Shown here: in pieces, positions 26,101 to 35,470 of the stretch
Layout of the letters: each line of letters begins with the position of its first letter
Position numbering within the stretch: position 1 is the first letter of the stretch
DNA from: Lachnospiraceae bacterium
GTDB lineage: Bacteria; Bacillota; Clostridia; Lachnospirales; Lachnospiraceae
Reading direction: 5' to 3'
NCBI GenBank assembly: GCA_910576385.1
Contig: CAJTIR010000020.1
Span: 1 to 64,000, forward strand
Length of the DNA stretch: 64,000 nt
Program-made: the position numbers and the translations under genes
Notes under the pieces: generated by a model
What the model saw: only the letters and a program-made list of their open reading frames with translations
Told to the model about the DNA's origin: nothing
Database searches by the model: none

Positions 26101-26875
26101 GCATCAGGAGAAACCACAGGAGAGAAGTATACCGAAAGAAGAACCAAAAAAAGTTACTCAGGAAGAACCGCAGGAGAGAAGTATACCAAAAGAAGAACCA
26201 AGGAAAGCGCACCAGGAGAAACCACAGGAGAGAAGTATACCGAAAGAAGAACCAAAAAAAGTTACTCAGGAAGAACCGCAGGAGAGAAGTATACCAAAAG
26301 AAGAACCAAGGAAAGCGCACCAGGAGAAGCCGCAGGAGAGAAGCATACCGAAAGAAGAACCAAGGAAAGCGCACCAGGAGAAGCCACAGGAGAGAAGCAT
26401 ACCAAGAGAAGAACCCAAAAAAGTTATCCAGGAGAAAAGTGTACCAAAGGAAGAACCCAAAAAAGTGACACAAGAGAGGGTCAAAGCGAAGAGTATACCA
26501 AAGACAGAATCACAAAAAATATATCAGGAAAAACCGCAAGAGAAAAGCGTGCCAAAGTCACAACCAAAAAAAATGATATATGAGAAGTCTCAAGAGAAAA
26601 GTATGCCAAAGCCAGAACCCCAGAAAGCATCTCCGAAAAACTTGAAAAAGAAAAATGTGGTAAAAAAAGTTTCTGCAGAAAAAGTTACAGATGCAAAAAG
26701 TTCCGCTGAGGAACAAAACAATATCACAAAAAAGGTTTCCCGTGCAGCCGATGATTTTAAAGAATTGCCCAAAGATATTGCCGTGGCAGAGGAGAATGTG
26801 CATAAGGCTGCTGAGACAGTGGAATCAAACGATAGTGAAAACTATTTAGATAAATTGTTAAAAGGGTTAGAATAA
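23132..26875 (+). CDS. ftsH: ATP-dependent zinc metalloprotease FtsH with giant C-terminal extension
   Basis: 1247 residues, about twice the usual 600-650. Residues 1-620 are a complete FtsH: an Asn-rich cytoplasmic start, membrane helices near 24-44 and 113-133 flanking an extracytoplasmic domain, Walker A GPPGTGKT (215-222), [11 protein letters not shown], the SRH region, and the zinc motif HEVGH (436-440). The family normally ends near LKGLPEPEE (about 620). Here the frame runs on for over 600 residues of Glu/Lys/Pro/Gln-rich, probably disordered cytoplasmic sequence, including 18-residue tandem repeats. There is no stop or frameshift at the junction. The enzyme degrades membrane and regulatory proteins as a hexamer, so six long tails would surround it. 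uvrC overlaps its stop codon. Confidence 0.95.
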   Translation: MENKGNNNNGNKNNGNNRNGMTIMLFILAALMVLFFTSLLNSCAKSVTNKEISYSEFINLVESDKVEKVKFTSNKIEITPKDDNKLYRVTYYTAELRDDELLPLLREHNVKFGGTVEDVYSTILWNLLSYILPLVLVWVLLYFLIFRKMGGGGVMGVGKTTAKVYVEKSTGVTFKDVAGQDEAKESLQEVVDFLHNPKKYTDIGAKLPKGALLVGPPGTGKTLLAKAVAGEAKVPFFSLAGSDFVEMFVGVGASRVRDLFKEAQKQAPCIIFIDEIDAIGKSRDTRYGGNDEREQTLNQLLAEMDGFDTSKGLLILAATNRPEVLDKALLRPGRFDRRIIVDKPDLKGRVETLKVHAKSVLMDETVDLDAIALATSGAVGSDLANMINEAAINAVKHGRRYVNQGDLFESVEVVIAGKEKKDRIMGPKEKKMVAYHEVGHALVTALQKDAEPVQKITIVPRTMGALGYTMQVPEEEKFLMTKNELVAHLVTYMGGRAAEEIVFDSVTTGASNDIEQATKMARAMVTQYGMSEKFGLMGLVTVENKYLDGRASLNCGEETAAQIDQEVMKILKESYDEAVRLLQENRSILDEISQYLYEHETITGKEFMKIFRKLKGLPEPEEKTGAQKAAERFKVEETYVNSTYKEQRDHNNYKEEKGGSTTRKESGSSQKEEHFLAEAKPLPLAQPEQIPAGITILEDSQPQETSVQLKPQEPPAGLTVLEESWTEEETMNMPVLEENVNFRVPKFLQRQLWDVTTEEETASEEPKDKIDIDPSQEEQVFKKEEESVEEELPQESKSNLNDQPSQQIEEKPELVQEMITEELGIEQTSVAEEDITHPLILERENELAAENFLAKVEPVTEHLSEEPEEPKTEQEEEPGKSEVFREESDSMSADDLEKAEPVSETLPEQLEEPKEKHEEITEELTDHPVISREEAKKKSHSPKIRIVRAEPRKAVQRNVRGENVPKSEAQKVTQAKSRKKTIVKIEPPKAHQEKPQERSIPKEEPKKVTQEEPQERSIPKEEPRKAHQEKPQERSIPKEEPKKVTQEEPQERSIPKEEPRKAHQEKPQERSIPKEEPRKAHQEKPQERSIPREEPKKVIQEKSVPKEEPKKVTQERVKAKSIPKTESQKIYQEKPQEKSVPKSQPKKMIYEKSQEKSMPKPEPQKASPKNLKKKNVVKKVSAEKVTDAKSSAEEQNNITKKVSRAADDFKELPKDIAVAEENVHKAAETVESNDSENYLDKLLKGLE
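26096..26640 (+). repeat. 54-bp tandem repeats inside the ftsH tail
   Basis: About six near-identical 54-bp units encode 18-residue repeats around the core [10 protein letters not shown]. Two forms alternate (KKVTQE and RKAHQE endings), giving a higher-order 108-bp period over the first four. Four more diverged units follow (cores such as AKSIPKTES and EKSMPKPEP). The high DNA identity of the first units points to recent slippage or unequal crossing over, and copy number is likely to vary between strains. Confidence 0.9.
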
Positions 26876-28752
26876 TGTTTGACATTCAAGAAGAATTAAA
26901 GAAGCTGCCCCAGAAGCCAGGGGTGTATCTAATGCATGATGCAAAGGATGAGATTATTTACATTGGTAAAGCAGTTAGATTGCGGAATCGGGTGCGCCAG
27001 TATTTTCGTCCCAGTCATAATGAAGGGCTGAAAAAGGAGCAGATGGTGAGACAAATTGAGAGATTTGAGTATATCATCACCGATTCCGAACTGGAAGCGT
27101 TGATTTTAGAATGTAATTTGATCAAGGAACACAGACCCAAATACAATACGATGCTGCGGGATGACAAGTCATATCCCTATATTAGAGTGACGCTGGGAGA
27201 AGCATTTCCCAGAGTCCTCTTTTCACGTCAGATGAAAAAAGATAAATCACGCTATTTCGGACCATATACCAGCGGCGGAGCCGTAAAAGATACCATAGAA
27301 TTGATTGGGAAGCTGTATTCCCTGAGAACCTGCAGTCGTTCTTTGCCAAAAGATATTGGAAAGGAGCGTCCCTGTCTCAATTATCATATCCACCAGTGTA
27401 TGGCGCCTTGTCAGGGTTATATTAGCCAGGAAGAATACCGCCAGAAAATAGATCAGGTGATGGCGTTTTTAAATGGCCATTATCAGCCTGTAATGGAGGA
27501 TTTAGAGCACAAGATGCAGGAAGCTTCTGAAAATATGAATTTTGAAAAAGCGATAGAGTATCGGGAATTGCTCAAAGCTGTAAAACAGATTGCCCAGAAG
27601 CAGAAAATTACTAGCTCGGATGGGGAAGATAAAGATATTGTCGCTATGGCTTCAGATGGCGAGGATGCAGTGGTTCAGATATTTTTTATTCGTGATGGGA
27701 AATTGATTGGGCGTGATCATTTTCATGTAAATGTGGGGAGTGAAGATACTAGGTCACAGGTGCTGGCGACTTTTGTAAAGCAATTTTATGCTGGTACTCC
27801 ATTTATTCCCAGAGAGCTTATGCTTCAGGAGGAAATTGAGGAATCAGAAGTGATTGCGGAATGGCTGACGCAGAAACGGGGGCAGAAAGTATACATTCGG
27901 GTGCCAAAGAAGGGAACTAAGGAGAAGCTGGTAGAGCTTGCGGCCCAAAATGCCAATATGGTACTGTCTCAGGATAAAGAAAAGATCAAGCGGGAGGAAG
28001 GGCGCACGATCGGGGCGCTCAAGCAGATTGGCAGTCTTTTGGGGCTTGAAAATTTGAAACGGGTGGAGGCTTATGACATTTCCAATATCAGTGGTTTTGA
28101 ATCGGTTGGTTCTATGATAGTCTATGAGAAAGGAAAGCCAAAACGCAGTGACTATCGAAAATTTAAATTGCGCACAGTCACTGGGCCAGACGATTATGGT
28201 TCCATGTATGAGGTGCTGACCCGACGTTTTTCTCATGGAATCAAAGAATTGGAGGCTTTAAAACAGCGGGATATGGAAAATAATTATGGCAGTTTTACCC
28301 GTTTTCCAGATCTGATTATGATGGATGGAGGAAAGGGACAGGTCAATGTGGCGCTTCGGGTGCTCGAGGAATTAGGATTAAATATTCCCGTGTGCGGCAT
28401 GGTAAAAGATGATAATCACAGGACACGTGGGTTATACTATCATAATGAGGAGATACCCATTGACCGCCATAGTGAAGGTTTTAAATTGATTACTCGCATC
28501 CAGGATGAGGCGCATCGGTTTGCGATTGAGTTTCATCGTTCCTTGCGGAGCAAAGAGCAGGTGCATTCTGTATTAGATGATATTCCTGGCATTGGCGCCA
28601 CCAGAAGAAAAGCGCTGATGAAGAAGTTTTTATCTCTCGATGGCATACGAAATGCGGATGTGGAAACGTTGGCAGCGATTCCTTCTATGAACGAACAGGC
28701 TGCAAAGTCAGTTTATGAATTTTTCCACAGTCCAGCAGTTGAAGGGGATTAG
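26875..28752 (+). CDS. uvrC: Excinuclease ABC subunit C
   Basis: 625 residues, normal length. The ATG overlaps the ftsH stop (TAATG). Domains in order: GIY-YIG nuclease ([16 protein letters not shown]), Cys-bearing region ([15 protein letters not shown], the iron-sulfur-type cysteines), UVR motif near residues 205-240, the RNase H-like second nuclease (AYDISNISG ... [12 protein letters not shown]), and a helix-hairpin-helix end ([16 protein letters not shown]). It makes both incisions in nucleotide excision repair with UvrA and UvrB. Linkage to ftsH by overlap is unusual and implies co-expression. Confidence 0.96.
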   Translation: MFDIQEELKKLPQKPGVYLMHDAKDEIIYIGKAVRLRNRVRQYFRPSHNEGLKKEQMVRQIERFEYIITDSELEALILECNLIKEHRPKYNTMLRDDKSYPYIRVTLGEAFPRVLFSRQMKKDKSRYFGPYTSGGAVKDTIELIGKLYSLRTCSRSLPKDIGKERPCLNYHIHQCMAPCQGYISQEEYRQKIDQVMAFLNGHYQPVMEDLEHKMQEASENMNFEKAIEYRELLKAVKQIAQKQKITSSDGEDKDIVAMASDGEDAVVQIFFIRDGKLIGRDHFHVNVGSEDTRSQVLATFVKQFYAGTPFIPRELMLQEEIEESEVIAEWLTQKRGQKVYIRVPKKGTKEKLVELAAQNANMVLSQDKEKIKREEGRTIGALKQIGSLLGLENLKRVEAYDISNISGFESVGSMIVYEKGKPKRSDYRKFKLRTVTGPDDYGSMYEVLTRRFSHGIKELEALKQRDMENNYGSFTRFPDLIMMDGGKGQVNVALRVLEELGLNIPVCGMVKDDNHRTRGLYYHNEEIPIDRHSEGFKLITRIQDEAHRFAIEFHRSLRSKEQVHSVLDDIPGIGATRRKALMKKFLSLDGIRNADVETLAAIPSMNEQAAKSVYEFFHSPAVEGD

Positions 28753-28876
28753 GTTCTATGGTAAAATACGTTAAAGGCAGAGAAGTTTCGCGTTTTGCCT
28801 GTGTATGTAGAGAATAGGAAACATGGAGTCCATCCAAGATATGCTGCCGGAAAGTCCGGAGAAAAGGAGTAATAGA

Positions 28877-29821
28877 ATGAATGGTGTAAGTGTAAAAAAA
28901 ATAGTAGAAAAGATGAAACTGAAGGTATTAAATCCTGAAGTGGATATCAAGACCCGCAAAGTGACTACTGCAGAGGTCAATCGCCCAGCATTGCAGTTGA
29001 CAGGATATTTTGACTATTTTGATAACAGCCGAATTGAGATTATCGGTATGGTGGAATATACCTATATGCAGAAATTAAGCGAAGATCAGAAATTAGATGT
29101 ATACCAGAAATTCTTTTCCCATAATATCCCTTGTGTAATCTTTAGCCGTGATTTGCAGCCGGATGAAAATTTACTGCGGATTGCAACTGAACATGAAACC
29201 CCATTGTTATCTACAGATTATGGAACTTCTGCATTTATGGCGGAGTTGATCTATTACCTTGGCGAAGCGTTAGCTCCCTGCATCTCCATACATGGAGTGC
29301 TGGTGGATGTATACGGCGAAGGACTTTTGATTATGGGCGAGAGCGGGATTGGTAAGAGTGAAGCTGCTCTGGAGCTGATTCGCAGGGGCCACCGCCTGGT
29401 CAGCGATGATGTAGTGGAAATCCGCAGAATCAACGAGCATACACTGGTGGGAACAGCGCCAGATATCACAAGATATTTTATTGAACTGCGCGGCGTAGGA
29501 ATTATTGATGTCAAGACGTTATTTGGTGTGGAATGCGTAAAAGAGAAACAGAATATTGATCTGGTGATCAAGCTTGAGGATTGGAAAAAAGAAAATGAGT
29601 ATGATCGTCTGGGATTGGAGGAGGAATATACAGAATTTTTAGGCAATAAAGTGGTATGTCATTCTCTGCCAATTCGTCCAGGACGAAATCTGGCTGTGAT
29701 CTGTGAATCAGCAGCCGTAAACCACAGGCAGAAGAAGATGGGGTACAATGCGGCGCAGGAGTTATATCGTCGGGTACAAGCAAATCTCCAGAAATCTTCC
29801 GATGAGGAAGAAGAGGAATAA
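28877..29821 (+). CDS. hprK: HPr kinase/phosphorylase
   Basis: 314 residues from the ATG at 28877, with AAGGAG 7 nt upstream (an in-frame ATG at 28823 lacks one). The P-loop GESGIGKSE is at 154-162, and the family signature follows in LVSDDVVEIRR and ELRGVGIIDV. HprK phosphorylates Ser46 of HPr in response to fructose-1,6-bisphosphate and reverses it under phosphate, setting carbon catabolite repression. It heads the hprK/M18 peptidase/murB/rapZ/whiA series common in Clostridia. Confidence 0.96.
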   Translation: MNGVSVKKIVEKMKLKVLNPEVDIKTRKVTTAEVNRPALQLTGYFDYFDNSRIEIIGMVEYTYMQKLSEDQKLDVYQKFFSHNIPCVIFSRDLQPDENLLRIATEHETPLLSTDYGTSAFMAELIYYLGEALAPCISIHGVLVDVYGEGLLIMGESGIGKSEAALELIRRGHRLVSDDVVEIRRINEHTLVGTAPDITRYFIELRGVGIIDVKTLFGVECVKEKQNIDLVIKLEDWKKENEYDRLGLEEEYTEFLGNKVVCHSLPIRPGRNLAVICESAAVNHRQKKMGYNAAQELYRRVQANLQKSSDEEEEE

Positions 29822-29827
29822 AATTTG

Positions 29828-29856
29828 TAACTATTTCCAGGGGATGAATAGTTACT
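29828..29856. repeat. Hairpin between hprK and the aminopeptidase gene
   Basis: GTAACTATT (29828-29836) and AATAGTTAC (29848-29856) form a 9-bp stem. No proper U-run follows on the + strand. The arm sequence is the same as that of the hydF terminator at 16768, and GTAACTATT occurs again after the glucuronidase gene (49568). Confidence 0.6.
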
Positions 29857-29898
29857 AAAATTTAATATATTATAAATATTTGGAGGCATTGCAGAACA

Positions 29899-31293
29899 AT
29901 GGAACGAAAAAATGCATGGAAAAAATATTCAGAAGAAAAACGAAAAGCAGTATTTGCTTTTGGAGAAGATTATAAAAAATTTATTTCTGACTGCAAGACC
30001 GAGCGGGAATGTGTCACAGAACTAATTGCCCAGGCGCAGGCCGCAGGATTTGAGGATTTAAAAGAAGTGATTGCCCAAGGGCGCAAGATTCAGACAGGGG
30101 ATAAATTATATGCGGAAAATATGGGAAAGATGCTGGCTGTGTTTGTGATTGGCAGACAGCCCTTGGAAGAAGGCATGAATATTTTAGGCGCTCACATTGA
30201 TTCCCCAAGGCTGGATTTAAAACAAGTACCTTTATATGAGGACACAGAACTGGCGCTTTTTGACACACATTATTATGGAGGCGTAAAAAAATATCAATGG
30301 GTGGCGCTGCCGTTAGCGCTTCACGGAGTAGTTGTCAAGAAGGATGGCACAAAGGTAGTGATCAATATTGGAGAACAAGAGAATGATCCAGTATTTGGTA
30401 TCAGTGATCTTTTGGTGCATCTTGCTTCCGAACAGTTGGAGAAAAAAGCCTCCAAGGTGATTGAAGGGGAGAATCTCGATCTTCTGGTGGGCAGCATTCC
30501 TTTTGAAGATCAGGAACAAAAGGATAAAGCCAAAGAAGCAGTCAAAACAAATGTATTACGGATCCTCAAAGATCAATATAATATAGAGGAAGAGGACTTT
30601 TTGTCTGCTGAGGTGGAAGTGGTGCCGGCAGGCAGAGCGAGAGACTATGGTTTAGATCGCAGTATGATTATGGGTTATGGCCATGATGACCGTGTCTGTG
30701 CATTCCCATCCTTTGCCGCAGTTTTGGATGCAGGAGTCTGTGAGAAAACCAGCGTTTGCCTGCTGGTAGATAAGGAGGAGATTGGAAGCGTCGGTGCAAC
30801 GGGTATGCAATCAAAATTTTTCTCTTATGCAGTGGCGGAAATTATGGAAGCGATGGACGGTTTCCGTCAAGTGGCTTTTAACCGTGCTATGACAAATTCT
30901 AAAGTATTATCCTCTGATGTAAGTGCAGCTTATGATCCTCTCTATGCTTCAGTGATGGAGAAGCGCAATTGCGCATATTTTGGAAATGGGCTGGTATTTA
31001 ATAAATATACAGGTTCCAGAGGTAAGAGTGGTTCCAATGACGCCAATCCTGAATATATGGCAGAGCTTCGCAGGATTATGGAGGATAATGATGTGTCCTT
31101 CCAGACTTCTGAGCTAGGCAAGGTAGATCAGGGCGGCGGCGGTACGATCGCTTATATCCTGGCGAATTATAATATGTCTGTGATTGACAGTGGTGTGGCA
31201 GTTTTAAATATGCATGCGCCTTGGGAGATTATCAGCAAAGCAGATCTCTATGAGGCGAAACTTGGATATACAGCATTTTTGAAAGAGGCATAA
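29899..31293 (+). CDS. M18 family metal-dependent aminopeptidase
   Basis: 464 residues. Zinc-ligand motifs of the M18 (aminopeptidase I/DAP) family: His in LGAHIDSPRLDLK, the bridging Asp and neighbouring residues in GYGHDDRVCAF, catalytic Glu pair in DKEEIGSVG, and the final His in NMHAPWE. It forms a large cytoplasmic tetrahedral assembly that trims N-terminal residues from peptides. TTTGGAGGCATT precedes the ATG. murB starts one base after its stop. Confidence 0.92.
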   Translation: MERKNAWKKYSEEKRKAVFAFGEDYKKFISDCKTERECVTELIAQAQAAGFEDLKEVIAQGRKIQTGDKLYAENMGKMLAVFVIGRQPLEEGMNILGAHIDSPRLDLKQVPLYEDTELALFDTHYYGGVKKYQWVALPLALHGVVVKKDGTKVVINIGEQENDPVFGISDLLVHLASEQLEKKASKVIEGENLDLLVGSIPFEDQEQKDKAKEAVKTNVLRILKDQYNIEEEDFLSAEVEVVPAGRARDYGLDRSMIMGYGHDDRVCAFPSFAAVLDAGVCEKTSVCLLVDKEEIGSVGATGMQSKFFSYAVAEIMEAMDGFRQVAFNRAMTNSKVLSSDVSAAYDPLYASVMEKRNCAYFGNGLVFNKYTGSRGKSGSNDANPEYMAELRRIMEDNDVSFQTSELGKVDQGGGGTIAYILANYNMSVIDSGVAVLNMHAPWEIISKADLYEAKLGYTAFLKEA

Positions 31294-31294
31294 T

Positions 31295-32212
31295 GTGAAC
31301 GAGATATTTTTTCGAGATTTACAACAAATAGCAGGAACAGAGAGATGTTTTGCAGGGGAAAACATGAGCGGCCACACGACATTCCGTGTCGGAGGACCAG
31401 CAGAATATTATGTCCGTCCAAAGCGAACACAAGTGGCGGAGATCCTCTCTCTTTGTCAAACCTATGATATTCCCTGGCTTGTGATTGGAAATGGCAGTAA
31501 TCTTTTGGTCGGGGATGGCGGAATAGAGGGCTTGGTTTTGGAGTTTGGCCAAGAAGCAGCACAAGTCACCGCAGAGGGCAATGTAATTACAGCTCAGGCT
31601 GGGGCGCCGCTCTTTGCGGTTGCTAGAAAAGCAGCAGAACATAGTCTTACAGGGATGGAATTTGCTTCTGGTATTCCTGGCACGATCGGCGGGGCTGTGG
31701 TCATGAATGCCGGTGCCTATGGCGGTGAGATGAGCCAGATCGTGAGGAAGGCAACTGTGTTGACGCCAGAAGGGATTGAAAAAGAGCTTTCTTTGGAGGA
31801 ATTAGATTTTGGCTACCGTCACAGTAGTATTCCAGTGCATCATTACATTGTCTTGGATGTGGAGTTGTTGCTGCAGCCGGGAGATGTCCGACAAATTGAG
31901 GAACGGATGGCAGAACTGCGCAGTCAGAGAAGTAAAAAGCAGCCGTTGGAATACCCCAGTGCGGGGAGCACCTTTAAACGGCCAGAGGGATATTTCGCCG
32001 GAAAGCTGATTGAGGATGCTGGACTTAGGGGGTATCGGGTAGGCGATGCACAGGTGTCAGAGAAGCATTGTGGTTTTGTGATTAATCGAGGGCAGGCAGC
32101 GGCTGCCGATATCCGTCAGTTGATCTCGGATGTACAAAAAAAAGTGGAAAATCAGTTTGGTGTAAAATTAGACACAGAAGTTCGGTTTCTTGGGGAATTT
32201 AATAAAATTTGA
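31295..32212 (+). CDS. murB: UDP-N-acetylenolpyruvoylglucosamine reductase
   Basis: 305 residues, GTG start one base after the aminopeptidase stop, with GAGG about 8 nt upstream inside that gene. FAD-binding motifs: FRVGGPAEYYV, IGNGSNLLVGDGG, GIPGTIGGAVVMNAGAYGG. The catalytic Ser lies in YPSAGSTFKRP and the final Glu in DTEVRFLGEF. It reduces the enolpyruvyl product of MurA to UDP-MurNAc. murA lies 14 kb downstream. Confidence 0.95.
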   Translation: MNEIFFRDLQQIAGTERCFAGENMSGHTTFRVGGPAEYYVRPKRTQVAEILSLCQTYDIPWLVIGNGSNLLVGDGGIEGLVLEFGQEAAQVTAEGNVITAQAGAPLFAVARKAAEHSLTGMEFASGIPGTIGGAVVMNAGAYGGEMSQIVRKATVLTPEGIEKELSLEELDFGYRHSSIPVHHYIVLDVELLLQPGDVRQIEERMAELRSQRSKKQPLEYPSAGSTFKRPEGYFAGKLIEDAGLRGYRVGDAQVSEKHCGFVINRGQAAAADIRQLISDVQKKVENQFGVKLDTEVRFLGEFNKI

Positions 32213-32346
32213 GTATACGCACACTGCAGCCAAACAGGGTTTTTCGATGAATGATACAGAGTAAGGAAGTTTGAATTTCCCTTTCCTCTGATATAGCTGC
32301 TGTCAAAAGATCGGTGGTGTTTTGTATACCAGAAAGGAGGAGGCGA

Positions 32347-33222
32347 GTGAAATTTGTAATATTAACTGGAATGTCTGGAGCTGGGAAGAGTACCGCGCTT
32401 AAGATCATGGAGGATATTGGCTATTTTTGTGTTGACAATTTGCCGATTGCCCTAATCGATAAGTTTGCAGAACTGGCAGCATTGCAGGATGCGGAATTAC
32501 AGAAAGTGGCTGTCGGCGTGGATATACGCAGCGGCCAGTCGCTGGGAGAATTGCAGGCGGTGTTGGATAAGCTCAAGCAAGATGGCAAGAGTTTTGAAAT
32601 CCTTTTTTTGGATTCGACAGACGAGGTATTGGTCAAACGCTATAAGGAGACACGGCGTACACATCCATTGGCAGGCAGCGAACGTGTAGATAAGGGCATA
32701 AAAATGGAACGGCGGCAATTGGGATTTTTGAGAAGTCAGGCCGAATTTATTATAGATACCAGCAATATGCTTACCAGAGAATTGAAGACAGAGCTGGAAA
32801 AGATTTTTGTCCAAAATCAAGATTATAAAAATCTTTTTATCACGATTGTCTCTTTTGGATTTAAGTATGGAATTCCCACAGATTCGGATTTGGTGTTTGA
32901 CGTCAGATTTCTGCCCAATCCCTATTATGTGGAAGGACTGCGGCAAAAGACTGGCAATGATCCAGAGATTCAAGAGTATGTGATGCAGTATAAGGAAGCA
33001 GGGCAGTTTTTAGATCAATTGGAGAATATGGTGAGGTTTTTAATTCCGAATTATATTACTGAGGGCAAGACCCAGCTTGTAATCAGTGTAGGATGTACAG
33101 GCGGTAAACATCGCTCTGTGACGCTTGCCAATGCGCTGTATGAGCGTCTGCGGGATCAGAAAGAATATGGAATCAAAATTGAGCATCGCGACATTCACAA
33201 AGATGCGCTCCGCAATAAATAG
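32347..33222 (+). CDS. rapZ: RNase adapter / nucleotide-binding protein RapZ
   Basis: 291 residues from a GTG at 32347 with AGGAGG 5-6 nt upstream; an ATG-like frame further up (32314) is not preferred. The N-terminal P-loop GMSGAGKST and the C-terminal YvcJ-type domain (SFGFKYGIPTDSDLVFDVRFLPNPY and SVGCTGGKHRSV) identify the RapZ/YvcJ family. In Escherichia coli it guides RNase E to GlmZ; in Firmicutes YvcJ hydrolyses GTP and affects competence and envelope metabolism. The usual neighbour yvcK is not between it and whiA. Confidence 0.94.
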   Translation: MKFVILTGMSGAGKSTALKIMEDIGYFCVDNLPIALIDKFAELAALQDAELQKVAVGVDIRSGQSLGELQAVLDKLKQDGKSFEILFLDSTDEVLVKRYKETRRTHPLAGSERVDKGIKMERRQLGFLRSQAEFIIDTSNMLTRELKTELEKIFVQNQDYKNLFITIVSFGFKYGIPTDSDLVFDVRFLPNPYYVEGLRQKTGNDPEIQEYVMQYKEAGQFLDQLENMVRFLIPNYITEGKTQLVISVGCTGGKHRSVTLANALYERLRDQKEYGIKIEHRDIHKDALRNK

Positions 33223-33242
33223 AAAGTTGGGAGGGCAGGCAG

Positions 33243-34193
33243 ATGTCTTTTTCAGGTGATGTGAAAGAGGAGTTATCAAGACAATTTCCCAAAGGAAGAC
33301 ATTGTCAGATTGCTGAAATTGCGGCAATTTTGGGGTTTACAGGAAGGATTGAGGAAGTACAGGGGGCAAGAACTCTTAGGATTTACACAGAAAATATTTC
33401 CCTTGCCCGGAAGTATTTTCTATTGATGAGGAAGACGTTCCATGCAGATGTGACAGTATCTGTGAGACAGAATGTGTATCTTCACAAAAATAGAATATTT
33501 ATGGTTTCTCTTTCAGAACCGAAGCAGATGCAGCAAGTTTTACAGGCAGTAAAATGGCAAAATGGAAGACAAGAGAATATTCGCACAGAGGAGTTGGCCA
33601 ATCGGCTATTAGTACAGAAATCCTGCTGTCGGAGAGCTTTTATTCGAGGCGCGTTTTTAAGTGCAGGTTCTATGAGTGATCCAGAAAAGGCGTATCATTT
33701 GGAGATTGTCTGCAATAGCCAGGAACGTGCCAGGCAGCTTCAGGAGATTATCAATAGTTTTGAGATGGAGGCTAAAATTGTTCAGCGAAAGAAAAGTTAT
33801 GTAGTATACCTCAAGGAAGGTTCACAGATTGTAGATATATTGAATATTATGGAAGCACATGTTTCTTTGCTGAATATGGAAAATGTCCGTATTTTAAAGG
33901 AAATGCGTAATTCTGTCAATCGTCAGGTCAATTGTGAGACAGCTAACATCAATAAGACAGTAAGCGCAGCAGTCAAGCAGGTGGAAGATATCAATTATAT
34001 CAAATCCATGCGTGGGCTGGACAGTCTGCCAGATAATTTAAAGGAGATAGCATTGATTCGGCTGCAATATCCTCAGGCTCCATTAAAGGAGTTGGGAACT
34101 TTTTTAGAGCCGCCAGTAGGAAAATCAGGCGTCAACCATCGTCTGCGAAAGTTGTGTGAGATGGCAGAGGAGATCAGGCAGACACATGAATAG
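33243..34193 (+). CDS. whiA: DNA-binding protein WhiA
   Basis: 316 residues. The N-terminal degenerate LAGLIDADG-like part (MSFSGDVKEELSRQFP, RGAFLSAGSMSDPEKAYHLE) and the C-terminal helix-turn-helix (LKELGTFLEPPVGKSGVNHRLRKL) are those of WhiA. It is a conserved Gram-positive DNA-binding protein linked to cell division and chromosome segregation. It starts 20 nt after rapZ with GGGAGGGCAGGCAG upstream, so it belongs to the same operon. Confidence 0.95.
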   Translation: MSFSGDVKEELSRQFPKGRHCQIAEIAAILGFTGRIEEVQGARTLRIYTENISLARKYFLLMRKTFHADVTVSVRQNVYLHKNRIFMVSLSEPKQMQQVLQAVKWQNGRQENIRTEELANRLLVQKSCCRRAFIRGAFLSAGSMSDPEKAYHLEIVCNSQERARQLQEIINSFEMEAKIVQRKKSYVVYLKEGSQIVDILNIMEAHVSLLNMENVRILKEMRNSVNRQVNCETANINKTVSAAVKQVEDINYIKSMRGLDSLPDNLKEIALIRLQYPQAPLKELGTFLEPPVGKSGVNHRLRKLCEMAEEIRQTHE

Positions 34194-34276
34194 TAGGTGT
34201 GTTGGAAAAAGTAAAGTAATTAGAGTGAACGAACCGACAGGCAGTTTTAGAAAGAACTTGGAAGAGGTGGTTTGGG

Positions 34277-35176
34277 ATGAAAAAGAAGAAACTTTTATTT
34301 GTATTTAATCCTTTTTCTGGGAAAGGGCAGATCAAAAACAAGCTGGTTGATATTTTAGATCAGTTTGTAAAAAATGGATATGAAGTGACAATTTATCCCA
34401 CCCAGAAACCGCAGGATGCCAAAGATTTGGTAGCGAAACGAGCTGGCAAATATGATTTGGTCGTATGCAGTGGTGGGGATGGCACACTAGATGAAGCGGT
34501 GAGCGGAATGATGGAGCGGGAACGAAAAGTTCCAATCGGCTACATTCCCTCTGGAAGTACCAATGATTTTGCTGGTTCTCTTAAAATTCCTAAGAACATG
34601 ATTAAGGCGGCGCAGACCGTGGTGGGCGGGGTACCGTTTGCCTGCGACGTCGGTAACTTTAACGGAGAATATTTTGTGTATATTGCAGCATTTGGGCTGT
34701 TTACAGATGTCTCTTATGCTACCAGACAAGAGTTGAAGAATCGGATTGGCCACTTAGCCTATATCCTTGAAGGAGTGAAGCGGATTCCGGGGATTCAATC
34801 TTACCATCTAAAGATTTCTGATGGCAGACAAGAGATAGAGGACGAATTTATCTATGGAATGATTACAAATTCCACTTCCGCAGGGGGATTTAAAAATATT
34901 ACTGGCAAAAATGTAAAGCTGGATGATGGTATTTTTGAGGTCACTTTGGTGCGGATGCCGAAAAATCCGATAGAGGTCAATGAGATTATCAGAAGCTTGA
35001 CCAATCTGATTGATGATACTGATTTGATCTATACCTTTAAGACAGATTGTCTGAAAATGAAATCTTTGGAGCAAATTCCCTGGACTTTAGATGGGGAATA
35101 TGGCGGCAGCCATCGGGAAATTACAATAAAGAATGAGAAACAGGCCATTGAGATCATGGTCAATGCTCCAGTTTGA
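34277..35176 (+). CDS. Diacylglycerol/lipid kinase family protein (YegS/BmrU type)
   Basis: 299 residues. The catalytic domain has FNPFSGKG, the nucleotide loop CSGGDGTLDEAVSG and PSGSTNDFAGSL, as in DagK/YegS/BmrU kinases; the C-terminal half is the beta-sandwich with DDGIFEVTLV and DGEYGG. It most likely phosphorylates diacylglycerol or a related lipid at the membrane surface. The ATG follows GGAAGAGGTGGTTTGGG. It is separated by two hairpins from the aldolase gene. Confidence 0.9.
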   Translation: MKKKKLLFVFNPFSGKGQIKNKLVDILDQFVKNGYEVTIYPTQKPQDAKDLVAKRAGKYDLVVCSGGDGTLDEAVSGMMERERKVPIGYIPSGSTNDFAGSLKIPKNMIKAAQTVVGGVPFACDVGNFNGEYFVYIAAFGLFTDVSYATRQELKNRIGHLAYILEGVKRIPGIQSYHLKISDGRQEIEDEFIYGMITNSTSAGGFKNITGKNVKLDDGIFEVTLVRMPKNPIEVNEIIRSLTNLIDDTDLIYTFKTDCLKMKSLEQIPWTLDGEYGGSHREITIKNEKQAIEIMVNAPV

Positions 35177-35280
35177 CAACTTTCTTTTTGAAAGATCTTT
35201 TCTTTTTGGAAAAAATAAGGTAAACTATATTTCAGGTTGGAGTTTTTGCTTCATCTGATATAAGCCTACGGCGAATGGCA

Positions 35281-35354
35281 GGCGCACAGCATTGTAGTTG
35301 TCAGCAAAGCTGACCTGTGCGCCGCTGCAAGAACGCCTTAGCGTTCTTGCGTTT
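35281..35354 (+). terminator. Double hairpin between the lipid kinase and fba
   Basis: Hairpin 1 pairs GGCGCACAG (35281-35289) with CTGTGCGCC (35315-35323) and contains an inner GTCAGC/GCTGAC stem. Hairpin 2 pairs GCAAGAACGC (35327-35336) with GCGTTCTTGC (35341-35350), then GTTTT. The second is a good Rho-independent terminator for the kinase gene, or an attenuator if the fba promoter lies upstream. The rest of the 294-nt gap shows nothing else clear. Confidence 0.7.
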
Positions 35355-35470
35355 TAGTACAAGATTATAAGGCAGGTTTTCTGACTGGTACCATGTAAAC
35401 GAAGTCATATAGTTTATAACTTTATAGTACAGTGTACTAGGGAGAAGAAAACAGAAATGGAGGAAAAGAA

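Noticed and set aside
26030-26473. 147-codon frame opposite the ftsH tail, rich in Phe, Leu and Trp
   Set aside because: It is a mirror of the Lys/Glu/Pro-rich repeats on the coding strand; long antisense frames are expected across such repeats.
26096-26480. CRISPR-like array of regularly spaced repeats
   Set aside because: The repeats are contiguous 54-bp units in frame inside ftsH with no unique spacers, so they are protein-coding tandem repeats.
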